Of a stretch of DNA of 64,000 bases, positions 1 to 8,772 are shown piece by piece. This DNA comes from Herbaspirillum sp. LeCh32-8. GTDB taxonomy: Bacteria > Pseudomonadota > Gammaproteobacteria > Burkholderiales > Burkholderiaceae_D. The notes beneath the pieces were generated by a model that was not told the origin of the DNA, ran no database searches, and saw only the letters and a list, made by a program, of their open reading frames with translations. Every line of letters begins with the position of its first letter. Position 1 is the first letter of the stretch. Position numbers and translations under genes: made by a program. The stretch spans positions 139,792-203,791 of the forward strand of contig NZ_JAGIPZ010000001.1 of assembly GCF_017814915.1 (NCBI RefSeq). The letters are read 5' to 3'.

Positions 1-719
1 GATTGGCGCACCGCTTCCATTGCCGCCGATTCGCCGCGCAGATCCTTGATGTGATGGCGCGCGCGCAGCGTGTCGCCGGCGGCCTGGTAGCGGCCGCGCG
101 TGGATTCCAGCTGGGTCAGGCGCGCCAGTTCCAGCGCGTCGTCGAAGGCCTGGCGCACCGAGGCGGCGGAATAGATGAACACGCCGTGCAGGCCGGCCTC
201 CTCGGCCAAGTCGGTGATCAGCCCGGCGCCGACCACGGCTTCGATGCCGGACGCCTTCAGGTCATTGACCACCGCGCGCGCGTCTTCTTCGGTGGCGTAG
301 GTGCGCTGGACAATGTCCAGTCCGAACGTCCGGCCGAACTCGGCCAGCGCCGGCATCGCCTCCTGATAGGTGACCAGCGCGATGCGCGCGCTGATCTTGC
401 GCGCCCGCGCCAGCGCCTGCATCACGTCAAAGCCGCTGGCGCGCGCCACGATCACCGGCACCGGCAGGCGGCTCTTGAGGTAGGCGCCGTTGGAGCCGGC
501 CGAGATCACGGCGTCGCAGCGCTCCGTGGCCAGCCGTTCGCGGATGTGGCGTACGGCATCGTCGAAGCCGAGATGGATGGGCTCGATCTCGGCCAGCGCG
601 TCGAACTCAAGCGTGATGTCACGGAACAGCTCTGACAGGCGCGAGACCGATACCGTCCAGACCACCGGTTTGTCGGTCGGGCGCTCGGTGTCGCGGTAGG
701 CTGGGTCGGCGCGTTTCAT
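1..719 (-). CDS. prpR: Propionate catabolism regulator PrpR, N-terminal part (cut by window edge)
   Basis: Minus-strand frame open from the ATG at 719 to the window edge, 239 codons with no stop. The visible part matches the PrpR N-terminal effector domain (early segment [15 protein letters not shown], then [19 protein letters not shown], and a second Rossmann-like half near residues 120-200). In this family that domain senses 2-methylcitrate and is followed by a sigma-54 AAA+ domain and a Fis-type HTH, which lie outside the window. It is divergent from prpBC, and a sigma-54-type promoter and a dyad lie between them, as expected for a sigma-54-dependent activator. No clear Shine-Dalgarno precedes the ATG, so the exact start is less certain than the identity. 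Confidence 0.88.
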   Translation of the reverse strand, partial: MKRADPAYRDTERPTDKPVVWTVSVSRLSELFRDITLEFDALAEIEPIHLGFDDAVRHIRERLATERCDAVISAGSNGAYLKSRLPVPVIVARASGFDVMQALARARKISARIALVTYQEAMPALAEFGRTFGLDIVQRTYATEEDARAVVNDLKASGIEAVVGAGLITDLAEEAGLHGVFIYSAASVRQAFDDALELARLTQLESTRGRYQAAGDTLRARHHIKDLRGESAAMEAVRQ

Positions 720-730
720 GATGGTAAAGT

Positions 731-765
731 GTTTCGGTTAACGTTACATGAAACGTTAATGTAAC
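731..765. promoter_or_regulatory. Inverted-repeat site between prpR and prpB (candidate PrpR upstream activating sequence)
   Basis: Two nested dyads are visible: GTTACAT (743-749) with ATGTAAC (759-765), and GTTTC (731-735) with GAAAC (750-754). The motif AACGTTA is repeated inside. The site lies about 165 bp upstream of a sigma-54-type promoter for prpB and 12-46 bp upstream of the prpR start, which fits an enhancer for prpBC that also autoregulates prpR. Binding by PrpR is inferred. Confidence 0.6.
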
Positions 766-925
766 ACTTTTGGCATGTTGCATCGGGCAGGCCAAGCCCC
801 GTCTTCAACCCAACAGGGTCGCGTTGAGCAGCCCCTTGCATGGCGACTAAGCCTTTGATTTGTTTCCGTTTCGCGCAGGGAGGGCATCTGGCCATGGCTG
901 CTTCCTCGTGTTTGCCGCGCAGTGG

Positions 926-941
926 TGGCACGGCCGTTGCA
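926..941 (+). promoter_or_regulatory. Sigma-54 (-24/-12) promoter for prpBC
   Basis: TGGCAC-N5-TTGCA at 926-941 matches the sigma-54 consensus exactly, including the GG and GC doublets 12 bp apart. It lies about 117 bp before the prpB start on the same strand, with transcription predicted to start near 952. PrpR-family activators work with sigma-54, so the neighbouring genes support the call. Confidence 0.8.
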
Positions 942-1057
942 ATACGGCCTGTCAGTTTCGCCGCGCATGCGCTGGCATGCATGGCAAAAAGACAATGCGA
1001 CAGGGCCGGGCGCAAGCCGGCCGGCCGCTTCCGGCAACCCACACAGAAGGTGTCACC

Positions 1058-1948
1058 ATGGCTCTCCACTCCGCAGGCGCAGCGTTTCGCAAAGCCGTTC
1101 AGGAAGAATCCCCCTTGCAGGTCATCGGCGCGATCAACGCCAACCACGCGCTGCTGGCCAAGCGCGCGGGCTACCGTGCGATCTACCTGTCCGGCGGCGG
1201 CGTCGCGGCCGGCTCGCTGGGCCTGCCCGACCTGGGCATCTCCAACCTCGACGACGTGCTGACCGACGTGCGCCGCATTACCGACGTGTGCGACCTGCCG
1301 CTGCTGGTGGACGTGGACACCGGTTTCGGCGCCTCCGCCTTCAACGTGGCGCGCACCGTGAAGTCGATGATCAAGTTCGGCGCCGCCGCCGTGCACATCG
1401 AAGACCAGGTCGGCGCCAAGCGCTGCGGTCATCGTCCCGGCAAGGAGATCGTGACCAAGCAGGAAATGGTCGACCGCATCAAGGCGGCGGTGGATGCGCG
1501 CACCGACGAGAACTTCGTGATCATGGCGCGCACCGACGCGCTGGCGGTGGAGGGCCTGGAGGCCGCGATCGAGCGCGCCGTGGCTTGCGTCGAAGCCGGC
1601 GCCGACATGATCTTCCCGGAAGCCATCACGGATCTTGCGATGTACAAGAAATTCGCCAACGCGGTGAAGGTGCCGATCCTGGCCAACATCACCGAGTTCG
1701 GCTCGACCCCGCTGTTCACCGTGGATGAGCTCAAGACAGCGGACGTGGGCATCGTGCTCTATCCGCTGTCGGCCTTCCGCGCCATGAACAAGGCGGCGGA
1801 GAACGTCTATACCGCGATCCGCCGCGACGGCACCCAGAAGAACGTGGTCGACACCATGCAGACGCGCATGGAGCTGTACGACCGCATCGATTACCACAGC
1901 TACGAACAGAAGCTGGACGCGCTGTTCGCGCAGCAGAAGAACAAGTAA
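1058..1948 (+). CDS. prpB: 2-methylisocitrate lyase
   Basis: 296 aa enzyme of the isocitrate lyase/PEP mutase superfamily that splits 2-methylisocitrate into pyruvate and succinate, the last carbon-cleaving step of the cytoplasmic methylcitrate cycle. The signature KRCGH is present (family pattern K-K/R-C-G-H, with the catalytic Cys), and DVDTGFG supplies metal-binding Asp residues. Length is normal for PrpB. The ATG at 1058 is preceded by GAAGG; the frame stays open upstream to 860, but only this start gives the family N-terminus. It is first in an operon with prpC, 42 bp downstream, under the sigma-54-type promoter at 926. Confidence 0.96.
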   Translation: MALHSAGAAFRKAVQEESPLQVIGAINANHALLAKRAGYRAIYLSGGGVAAGSLGLPDLGISNLDDVLTDVRRITDVCDLPLLVDVDTGFGASAFNVARTVKSMIKFGAAAVHIEDQVGAKRCGHRPGKEIVTKQEMVDRIKAAVDARTDENFVIMARTDALAVEGLEAAIERAVACVEAGADMIFPEAITDLAMYKKFANAVKVPILANITEFGSTPLFTVDELKTADVGIVLYPLSAFRAMNKAAENVYTAIRRDGTQKNVVDTMQTRMELYDRIDYHSYEQKLDALFAQQKNK

Positions 1949-1990
1949 TCCGAGCAGAACAATATCCAACGAACCCCTGAGGAGAACACG

Positions 1991-3148
1991 ATGAGCGAGC
2001 AACAGTCCGCACCCGGCTTCAAGCCCAAGAAATCCGTGGCCCTGTCCGGCGTGACCGCCGGCAACACCGCGCTGTGCACCGTCGGCAAGACCGGCAACGA
2101 CCTGCACTACCGCGGCTACGACATCCTGGACGTGGCCGACAGCTGCGAGTTCGAGGAGATCGCCCACCTGCTGGTGCACGGCAAGCTGCCCACCGCGGCC
2201 GAACTGAAGGCCTACAAGGCCAAGCTCAAGGCGCTGCGCGGCCTGCCGGCGAACGTGAAGGCGGCGCTGGAGTGGCTGCCCGCGGCCTCGCACCCGATGG
2301 ACGTGATGCGCACCGGCGTCTCGGCGCTGGGCTGTGTGCTGCCCGAGAAGGACGACCACAATACTCCCGGCGCGCGCGACATCGCCGACCGCCTGATGGC
2401 CTCGCTGGGCTCCATGCTGCTGTACTGGTATCACTACAGCCACAACGGCAACCGCATTGAAGTCGAGACCGACGACGACTCCATCGGCGGCCACTTCTTG
2501 CACCTGCTGCACGGCGAAAAGCCGTCCGAGTCGTGGGAAAAGGCGATGCACACCTCGCTGATCCTGTACGCCGAGCATGAGTTCAACGCCTCCACCTTCA
2601 CCGGCCGCGTGATCGCCGGCACCGGCTCCGACATGCACTCGGCCATCACCGGCGCCATCGGCGCGCTGCGCGGCCCCAAGCACGGCGGCGCCAACGAGGT
2701 GGCGTTCGAGATCCAGAAGCGCTATGACAACCCGGACGAGGCGGAAGCCGACATCCGCCGCCGCGTGGAAAACAAGGAAGTGGTGATCGGCTTCGGCCAC
2801 CCGGTCTACACCATCTCCGACCCGCGCAACAAGGTGATCAAGGAAGTGGCGCGCAAGCTCTCCAAGGAAGCCGGCTCGACCAAGATGTTCGACATTGCCG
2901 AACGCCTGGAGACGGTGATGTGGGACATCAAGAAGATGTTCCCCAACCTGGACTGGTTCTCGGCCGTGTCCTACCACATGATGGGCGTGCCGACCGCGAT
3001 GTTCACGCCGCTGTTCGTGATCGCCCGCACCTCGGGCTGGGCGGCGCACATCATCGAGCAGCGCATCGACAACAAGATCATCCGTCCGTCGGCCAACTAT
3101 GTCGGTCCGGAGGACCTGAAGTTCGTGCCGATCGCCAAGCGCAAGTAA
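1991..3148 (+). CDS. prpC: 2-methylcitrate synthase
   Basis: 385 aa protein of the citrate synthase family that condenses propionyl-CoA with oxaloacetate to 2-methylcitrate. Citrate-synthase active-site blocks are visible: GPKHGGANE and [13 protein letters not shown] carry catalytic or substrate-binding His residues. Length and the early RGYDILD segment fit bacterial PrpC rather than GltA. A strong Shine-Dalgarno (GAGGAGA) precedes the ATG. It follows prpB closely in one operon. No 2-methylcitrate dehydratase (prpD or acnD) follows in this window. Confidence 0.95.
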   Translation: MSEQQSAPGFKPKKSVALSGVTAGNTALCTVGKTGNDLHYRGYDILDVADSCEFEEIAHLLVHGKLPTAAELKAYKAKLKALRGLPANVKAALEWLPAASHPMDVMRTGVSALGCVLPEKDDHNTPGARDIADRLMASLGSMLLYWYHYSHNGNRIEVETDDDSIGGHFLHLLHGEKPSESWEKAMHTSLILYAEHEFNASTFTGRVIAGTGSDMHSAITGAIGALRGPKHGGANEVAFEIQKRYDNPDEAEADIRRRVENKEVVIGFGHPVYTISDPRNKVIKEVARKLSKEAGSTKMFDIAERLETVMWDIKKMFPNLDWFSAVSYHMMGVPTAMFTPLFVIARTSGWAAHIIEQRIDNKIIRPSANYVGPEDLKFVPIAKRK

Positions 3149-3170
3149 GGCAGGTCGATCGGGGTGGGCT

Positions 3171-3191
3171 CGGGGGAGGCGTCCTCCCCCG
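3171..3191 (+). terminator. GC-rich hairpin after prpC
   Basis: A perfect 9-bp stem (CGGGGGAGG / CCTCCCCCG) with a 3-nt loop starts 22 bp after the prpC stop. There is no T-run, so termination is likely only partial or this is an mRNA 3' end stabiliser. Confidence 0.45.
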
Positions 3192-3348
3192 GCCCGCGCG
3201 CAGGCGGGTGCGCGGAGATTTGTAACAAGATGCAGGGGGAGTCGAGACAATTGCAATAAATTGCTAAGATGCGGTCGGATTGTTTTAAGCCCTTCAGGGA
3301 TCCCGTGCTGCAACGCACACCGGATCCGTCCTTCACCTGGATATCCCG

Positions 3349-3789
3349 ATGACCGCATTGACCGCTTTCCGCTTTGCCTCCCTCTTCAAGTTCGCCCTGG
3401 CCGCCGGCGCTGCCGCCTTGCTGGCTTCCTGCGCGTCGCAGCAGCAGGAACAGGTGCCGGTCACCGACACCAAGCCGGTGCTGCCGCAGATCTTCCAGTC
3501 GCCGGCCGCCACCCAGCCGACCTGGGCCACCCAGCTGGTGACCGGCAGCTTCAGCTGCGAACTGGGCAACAAGGTGGCGTTGCGCATGGATGGCCGCGTC
3601 ACCGACGGCGTGACGATGGAGTGGAAGGGCAAGTCGTACATGATGAACCCGGTCAGCACCTCGACCGGCGCGGTGCGGCTGGAGAACAAGAGCGAAGGGC
3701 TGGTGTGGATCCAGATCCCGTCGAAGTCGATGCTGCTCAATTCCAAGATCGGCCAGCAGCTCGCCAACGATTGCCGGGTCAGCAGGTAA
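3349..3789 (+). CDS. Small lipoprotein, possibly of the MliC lysozyme-inhibitor fold
   Basis: 146 aa with a lipoprotein signal: hydrophobic segment to residue 27, lipobox LASC, lipidated Cys28. There is no Asp after the Cys, so outer-membrane location is likely. The mature part has a linker, then a domain (about 65-143) with two Cys (70, 142) that could form a disulfide and the segment VSTSTGAVRLEN. This resembles the MliC/YdhA layout (Cys near both ends, a central S-x-SG loop), but the match is by eye and weak. It lies between prpC and prpE with about 200 bp upstream, so it may be separately transcribed. No link to propionate is evident. Confidence 0.6.
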   Translation: MTALTAFRFASLFKFALAAGAAALLASCASQQQEQVPVTDTKPVLPQIFQSPAATQPTWATQLVTGSFSCELGNKVALRMDGRVTDGVTMEWKGKSYMMNPVSTSTGAVRLENKSEGLVWIQIPSKSMLLNSKIGQQLANDCRVSR

Positions 3790-4075
3790 TCCATTTCCGT
3801 TTTGCCCGCGCGCATGCCTGATGCGCCGGGTGCATGCCTTCCCGGGCGGCGTTCGCCGCCTGTCTTTGCCTCTTTGCGCACCTGCCTGTACAGGCGCGTG
3901 GCCGTGGCCGCCGCCGGCGATTCCGATCCGATAATTCAGCAGCAATTCAGCCGCAAGTAAGTTTGGGATGCCACATTGGCTCATCCCTCCGGCAACGCGC
4001 GCAGACGCGGCTCCGCACAACGATCATTACGCGGACCGGAAGCAGATTCCAATTCGAAAGACATGAGGAGACATC

Positions 4076-5962
4076 ATGCAATACGAGGAATTCTATCGGC
4101 AGTCCATCGAGCAGCCCGAGACCTTCTGGGCTGAAGAAGCGCAACGCATCCACTGGGAGCAGCCATTCTCGCAGACGCTGGACTATTCGCGCGCGCCGTT
4201 TGCGCGCTGGTTCATCGGCGGCCGGACCAATCTCTGCTACAACGCGGTGGATCGCCACCTGGCGCAGCGCGCGCAGCAGCCGGCGCTGATCGCGATCTCC
4301 ACCGAGACCGGCAGCGAACGCACCTATACCTATGCCGAACTGCATCGCGAAGTGACGGCCATGGCTGCGGTGATGCGGTCGCTCGGTGTGGCGCGCGGCG
4401 ACCGCGTACTGATCTACATGCCGATGGTGGCCGAGGCGGTGTTTGCCATGCTGGCCTGCGCGCGTATCGGCGCCGTGCATTCGGTGGTGTTCGGCGGCTT
4501 TGCCTCCAACAGCCTGGCCTCGCGCATCGACGATGCGCAGCCGCGCCTGATCGTCTCGGCCGACGCCGGCTCGCGCGGCGGCAAGGTGATTCCCTACAAG
4601 GGCTTGCTGGACGAGGCGATCCGGCTGGCGACCCACAAGCCGGCGCGGGTGCTGCTGGTCGACCGCGGCCTGGCGGACATGCCGCGCACGCCCGAGCGCG
4701 ACGCCGATTACGCGCCCCTGCGCGAGCAACACCTGGGCCGCGACGTGCCGGTGACCTGGCTGGAGTCCAATGAGACCAGCTACATCCTCTACACCTCCGG
4801 CACCACCGGCCGTCCCAAGGGCGTGCAGCGCGACGTCGGCGGCTACGCGGTGGCGCTGGCGTCCTCGATGCAGCACATCTTCTGCGGCCGGCCCGGCGAG
4901 ACCTATTTCTGCACCTCCGACATCGGTTGGGTGGTGGGCCACTCCTACATCGTCTACGGCCCGCTGATCCACGGCATGGCGACGGTGCTGTACGAAGGCC
5001 TGCCGATCCGGCCCGACGCCGGCGTGTGGTGGAGCATCGTCGAGAAGCACAAGGTGACGCGCATGTTCTCGGCGCCCACCGCCATTCGCGTGCTGAAAAA
5101 GCAGTCGCCCGAATTCATGCGCAAGTACGACACCTCGTCGCTCAAGGCGCTGTACCTGGCCGGCGAGCCGCTGGATGAAACCACGTCGAGCTGGATCTCG
5201 GGCGCGCTGAACGTGCCGGTGATCGACAACTACTGGCAGACCGAATCCGGCTGGCCCATCATCTCCGTGGCCAAGGGTGTCGACGACAAGCCTACCCGCC
5301 TGGGTAGCCCCGGCGTGCCGATGGCCGGCTACCGGATGGCGATCCTGAACGAAGTCACCGGTCAGGAATGCGGACCCAACGAGAAAGGCGTGGTGGCGAT
5401 CGAAGGGCCGCTGCCGCCGGGCTGCATGCAGACCGTGTACAAGGACGACGAGCGCTTCGTCAATACCTATTGGCGCAGCCTGCCGCGCGAGGTGTACTCC
5501 ACCTTCGACTGGGGCATCAAGGATCAGGACGGCTACTACTTCATCCTCGGCCGCACCGACGACGTGATCAACGTCGCCGGCCATCGCCTGGGCACGCGCG
5601 AGATCGAGGAGAGCATCTCCAGCCACCCCAACGTCTCGGAGGTGGCGGTGGTGGGCGTGGAAGACAAGTTGAAGGGACAGGTGGCTTACGCCTTCGCCAT
5701 CCTCAAGAACGCCGATGCGGCCGCCACGCCGGCGCAGAAACAGGCGCTGGAAGCCGAGATCATGGGCGTGGTGGACCAGCAGATCGGCGCGGTCGGCCGG
5801 CCCGCGCGCGTGTTGTTCGTGGGACTGTTGCCCAAGACGCGTTCGGGCAAGCTGCTGCGCCGCGCGATCCAGGCCATCAGCGAAGGACGCGATCCCGGCG
5901 ACCTGCCCACCATCGAGGATCCGGCGGCGCTGGAACAGGTGAGGGCGGCCCTGCGCTCCTGA
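4076..5962 (+). CDS. prpE: Propionate-CoA ligase
   Basis: 628 aa ANL-superfamily acyl-CoA synthetase that activates propionate to propionyl-CoA via an acyl-AMP, feeding PrpC. Visible blocks: N-terminal ACAS domain starting YEEFYRQSIEQPETFW; AMP-binding loop YTSGTTGRPKGVQRD (about 238-252); the adenylate motif DNYWQTESGWP; hinge GRTDDVINVAGHRLGTREIE; and the adenylation Lys in PKTRSGKLLRR near the C-terminus. PrpE rather than Acs is favoured by the prp neighbourhood and length. GAGGAG precedes the ATG. It is separated from prpBC by the lipoprotein gene and 286 bp. Confidence 0.92.
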   Translation: MQYEEFYRQSIEQPETFWAEEAQRIHWEQPFSQTLDYSRAPFARWFIGGRTNLCYNAVDRHLAQRAQQPALIAISTETGSERTYTYAELHREVTAMAAVMRSLGVARGDRVLIYMPMVAEAVFAMLACARIGAVHSVVFGGFASNSLASRIDDAQPRLIVSADAGSRGGKVIPYKGLLDEAIRLATHKPARVLLVDRGLADMPRTPERDADYAPLREQHLGRDVPVTWLESNETSYILYTSGTTGRPKGVQRDVGGYAVALASSMQHIFCGRPGETYFCTSDIGWVVGHSYIVYGPLIHGMATVLYEGLPIRPDAGVWWSIVEKHKVTRMFSAPTAIRVLKKQSPEFMRKYDTSSLKALYLAGEPLDETTSSWISGALNVPVIDNYWQTESGWPIISVAKGVDDKPTRLGSPGVPMAGYRMAILNEVTGQECGPNEKGVVAIEGPLPPGCMQTVYKDDERFVNTYWRSLPREVYSTFDWGIKDQDGYYFILGRTDDVINVAGHRLGTREIEESISSHPNVSEVAVVGVEDKLKGQVAYAFAILKNADAAATPAQKQALEAEIMGVVDQQIGAVGRPARVLFVGLLPKTRSGKLLRRAIQAISEGRDPGDLPTIEDPAALEQVRAALRS

Positions 5963-6067
5963 TGCCGGCCTGCCAAGGCGGTGCTCGCGGCGACAATGCA
6001 GACAGGCGTTGTCGCCGCGATTTGGTTACACTGACGTCTTCGATTTTCCCGCGCCCTCCGACCAGAC

Positions 6068-6574
6068 ATGCACGACCCCATCCGCCCGGCCACGGCAGCC
6101 GACGCCGCAGCCATCTGCGCTATCTACAACCACTACGTGGAACATACCGCCATCAGTTTTGAAACCGAGCCGTTGTCGGAACAGGCCATGGCCGCGCGCA
6201 TTCTTGATGTGCAGTCGCAATACCCGTGGCTGGTGTATGAAGACGAGGGCATGCTGCTGGGCTATGCCTACGCCAGCAAGTGGAAGCCGCGCGCCGCCTA
6301 TGCGCAGTCGGTGGAGAGCTCGGTCTACCTGCACCGCGACGCCGCCGGACGCGGCATCGGCAAGCAGCTGTACGCACGCCTGTTCGCGCAATTGAAGCCG
6401 CTGGGCGTGCACCTGGTCATCGGCGGCATCGCCCAGCCCAACGAGGCCAGCGTCGCGCTGCATGAGCGCATGGGATTCGTGAAGGTCGGCCAGTTCAATG
6501 AAGTCGGCCGAAAGTTCGGCCGCTGGGTCGACGTCGGCTATTGGCAGCTCAACCTGGAGGAGGCACAAGCATGA
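6068..6574 (+). CDS. GNAT acetyltransferase of the phosphinothricin/methionine-sulfone type
   Basis: 168 aa single-domain GNAT enzyme using acetyl-CoA. The N-terminus (RPATAADAAAICAIYNHYV) and the following TAISFETEPLS are characteristic of Pat/Bar-like acetyltransferases, which act on phosphinothricin, methionine sulfoximine or related amino acids. The acetyl-CoA loop is RDAAGRGIGKQLY. The real substrate is unknown. Its stop overlaps the start of the next gene (ATGA), so the two are probably translated together. Confidence 0.85.
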   Translation: MHDPIRPATAADAAAICAIYNHYVEHTAISFETEPLSEQAMAARILDVQSQYPWLVYEDEGMLLGYAYASKWKPRAAYAQSVESSVYLHRDAAGRGIGKQLYARLFAQLKPLGVHLVIGGIAQPNEASVALHERMGFVKVGQFNEVGRKFGRWVDVGYWQLNLEEAQA

Positions 6575-6852
6575 GATCGACCCGCGCCGCCAGCGCCATC
6601 GAGCGCCTGAACAACCGCGCCGAGACCAAGCAGTATTCCATGCTGCGCACCTCCGACGAACGTTTCATCCTGACCCAGCGCGTGGCCGGCAGCCCGATGG
6701 AGCGCCTGTGCGAGGCGCTGGAACTGGACGAGTTCGTCGCCTTCGTCAACGCCTATGGTCCGCAAAAGGCCAAGCGCGTCTCCAAGCTGGATGTGCAGTT
6801 CGAGAAAAACATGCGCAACAAGAAGGCGCCGCAAGAGGACGGCGAAGACTGA
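6571..6852 (+). CDS. Small protein of unknown function coupled to the acetyltransferase
   Basis: 93 aa, hydrophilic, rich in Arg and Lys, with no signal or membrane segment. It starts MRSTRAASAIERLNNRAETK and ends in a basic stretch KNMRNKKAPQ followed by acidic residues. The start at 6571 overlaps the preceding stop by 4 bp and has a strong GGAGGAGG 7 bp upstream, so it is a real coupled gene. No family was recognised. A nucleic-acid or protein-binding accessory is possible from charge alone. Confidence 0.75.
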   Translation: MRSTRAASAIERLNNRAETKQYSMLRTSDERFILTQRVAGSPMERLCEALELDEFVAFVNAYGPQKAKRVSKLDVQFEKNMRNKKAPQEDGED

Positions 6853-6879
6853 CGCCGCCCCGCTCTTGCGCGAGGAGGA

Positions 6880-7647
6880 TCAGTCGGACAGCGTCGCGAT
6901 CACCGGGGCGTGGTCGGACGGCTGTTCCCACTTGCGCGGCACCTTGTCCACCACGCAGGCTGTGCAACGCGGCGTGAGTTCTTCGGACAGCAGGATGTGG
7001 TCGATGCGCAGGCCGCGGTTGAGGCGGAAGCCCATCTGGCGATAATCCCACCAGCTGTACATCTTCTCCGGCTGCTCGAACAGGCGGAAGGAGTCGGTAA
7101 AGCCCATCGCCTGCAGCTTGCGGAAGGCATCGCGCTCCGGCTCCGACACCAGCACCTGGTCTTTCCACGCGACGGGGTCGTGCACGTCGCGGTCTTCCGG
7201 CGCGATGTTGTAGTCGCCCAGCAGCGCGATGCGCGGATGCCGGGCCTTCTCTTGCTGCAACCACTCGTGCAGCGCCGCCAGCCAGCTCAGTTTGTAGGGA
7301 TATTTTTCCGACTCCAGCGACTGTCCGTTGGGGATGTAGGCGCACACATAGCGCACGCCCTCGATGGTGGCGGCGATGATGCGCTGCTGCTCGTCCGGGA
7401 ACAGCGGGTTGTTCTTCACCACATCGTTCATCGGATGGCGCGAGAGGATGGCCACGCCGTTGTAAGTCTTCTGGCCGCTGAACTCCACCATGTAACCGGC
7501 CGCGGCGATCTCGGCGGCGGGAAACTTGTCGTCGGTCAGCTTGGTTTCCTGCAGGCACAGCACGTCGACCGGATTTTCCTCCAGCCACTTCAGCACTTGC
7601 GGCAGGCGAACCTTGAGGGAGTTGACGTTCCAGGTGGCGATTTTCAT
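6880..7647 (-). CDS. xth: Exodeoxyribonuclease III
   Basis: 255 aa AP-endonuclease/exonuclease of the EEP superfamily, acting in base excision repair at abasic sites and 3' blocks. It opens MKIATWNVNSLKVRLPQVL, followed by CLQETKL (metal-binding Glu), GDYNIAPEDRDVHDP (catalytic Asp and Asn) and the C-terminal SDHAPV with the catalytic His. The start at 7647 is chosen because it gives the family N-terminus; a further in-frame ATG at 7698 would add 17 atypical residues. It converges with the preceding small gene, leaving 27 bp. Confidence 0.94.
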   Translation of the reverse strand: MKIATWNVNSLKVRLPQVLKWLEENPVDVLCLQETKLTDDKFPAAEIAAAGYMVEFSGQKTYNGVAILSRHPMNDVVKNNPLFPDEQQRIIAATIEGVRYVCAYIPNGQSLESEKYPYKLSWLAALHEWLQQEKARHPRIALLGDYNIAPEDRDVHDPVAWKDQVLVSEPERDAFRKLQAMGFTDSFRLFEQPEKMYSWWDYRQMGFRLNRGLRIDHILLSEELTPRCTACVVDKVPRKWEQPSDHAPVIATLSD

Positions 7648-7909
7648 GGTGTGGCTAAAGTCCTTGTGTGGTGCGTGTCTGCGCGGATGCGTCAGCATGG
7701 ATTCTGCTTCGCGGATGGCGTCGGCGCCGGGTTTCGACTGGGATGGGCGGCACTATAGCATCACCGTCGCCGCTTGTTCCGCCGGGCAGCGTTGGCGGGG
7801 CCACGATGATGATGCCGGGGCCGGGCTTGCCCGCGCCGCCGAGTTCGAGGTCAGGCCGCTCGCGGTTTCGTGCTACGCTTTCCGGATAAATAAAAAGACG
7901 GGGAACACG

Positions 7910-8257
7910 ATGGGAAGCGAACAGACTGAGGGGTTTGGGGCGGTGTTCATGATCGATGGGACGCATCGGTTCATGGCCAAATACGTGCGCAAGTCGGCCA
8001 GGCTGGGGCGCATCCATATCAACGGCTATCCCGCGCCCGATGCGCCGCGCCTGAAGATCGCGCCGGTGGGCGTCTGGGTCGGCCCGCTGGCGGGCGAGTT
8101 CTCGGAGAAGGATTTCATGCTGATCGCCATCGCGCAGTTCGCCAAGCTGTGGAACAGCGATCGCCCCAATCTTGAAGCCAGGCCCACTTACGAGCTGGAC
8201 TTCGATCCCGTCGTCGCCAAATATGCCGGCAACATCAAATGGGTCGACACCCACTGA
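7910..8257 (+). CDS. Protein of unknown function, 115 aa
   Basis: Starts MGSEQTEGFGAVFMIDGTHR and ends DPVVAKYAGNIKWVDTH. It is globular in composition, soluble, with no signal peptide or transmembrane segment and no motif I recognise. The ATG at 7910 has a GGGGAA element 4-9 bp upstream; the frame is open further upstream but without a good start. It is divergent from xth, with about 260 bp between. Codon use is normal for the window, which supports a real gene. Confidence 0.7.
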   Translation: MGSEQTEGFGAVFMIDGTHRFMAKYVRKSARLGRIHINGYPAPDAPRLKIAPVGVWVGPLAGEFSEKDFMLIAIAQFAKLWNSDRPNLEARPTYELDFDPVVAKYAGNIKWVDTH

Positions 8258-8402
8258 GCTGATCCACGCGCTGTTTCCGAGACCAAGGCTTGCGCCGTTG
8301 GCTGCGCGACCATGAATCTTTCGCTCCCGGGCAGGCCTAACGAAATGAAGGGGCGGCCGGTGCGTCGCCTCGCATTGAGCAGGCAACGACGGGAGAGACG
8401 CG

Positions 8403-8678
8403 ATGAAACACGCACTGGACCTGATCTCGCAATACACCGAAGAAATGCGCGGCCTGGCCTTGAAGGCCGAGGATGGGATCCCCGTCGGCGATGCGACGCG
8501 CGAACTGATTCGCCATGCCACGGAGCAATTTCGCAGCGTGCGCGATGGCAGCGATGCGATCGAATCGACGCGGGCATTGCGCGCGCGCTTGATGAGGATT
8601 TCCGAGACGGCCGCCGATACGCAGATACGTTTTCGCGTGGCGATCGACGTGGCGGTGTCGCTGCTGGATCAGGCGTGA
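8403..8678 (+). CDS. Small helical protein of unknown function, 91 aa
   Basis: Starts MKHALDLISQYTEEMRGLAL and ends AIDVAVSLLDQA. Predicted all-helical, slightly charged, no signal peptide. GGGAGAG precedes the ATG, a good ribosome site. It lies 145 bp after the 115-aa gene on the same strand and is followed by a strong hairpin. No family was recognised. Confidence 0.65.
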   Translation: MKHALDLISQYTEEMRGLALKAEDGIPVGDATRELIRHATEQFRSVRDGSDAIESTRALRARLMRISETAADTQIRFRVAIDVAVSLLDQA

Positions 8679-8729
8679 GGGGCCGGTGAGCGAATAGTCG
8701 ATAGTACAAAGAGGCGTGGCGCTGCCCTT

Positions 8730-8760
8730 GGGGAATGCCTGCGTGGGGCAGGCATTCCCC
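8730..8760. terminator. 12-bp stem hairpin between convergent genes
   Basis: A perfect stem GGGGAATGCCTG / CAGGCATTCCCC (8730-8741 and 8749-8760) with a 7-nt loop lies between the plus-strand 91-aa gene and the minus-strand PEP-CTERM gene. It has no T-run. It could end transcription from either side. Confidence 0.55.
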
Positions 8761-8772
8761 TGATATCGGCGA

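Noticed and set aside
771..783. TGGCATGTTGCAT as a sigma-54 promoter near the prp dyad
   Set aside because: GG and GC doublets are only 8 bp apart; the site at 926-941 has the correct 12-bp spacing.
716..3358. Very long minus-strand open frame (880 codons) across prpB and prpC
   Set aside because: It is the reverse-strand shadow of high-GC3 coding sequence; the plus strand encodes clear PrpB and PrpC.
3947..5626. 559-codon minus-strand frame opposite prpE
   Set aside because: Mirror of prpE codon bias, with no family features.
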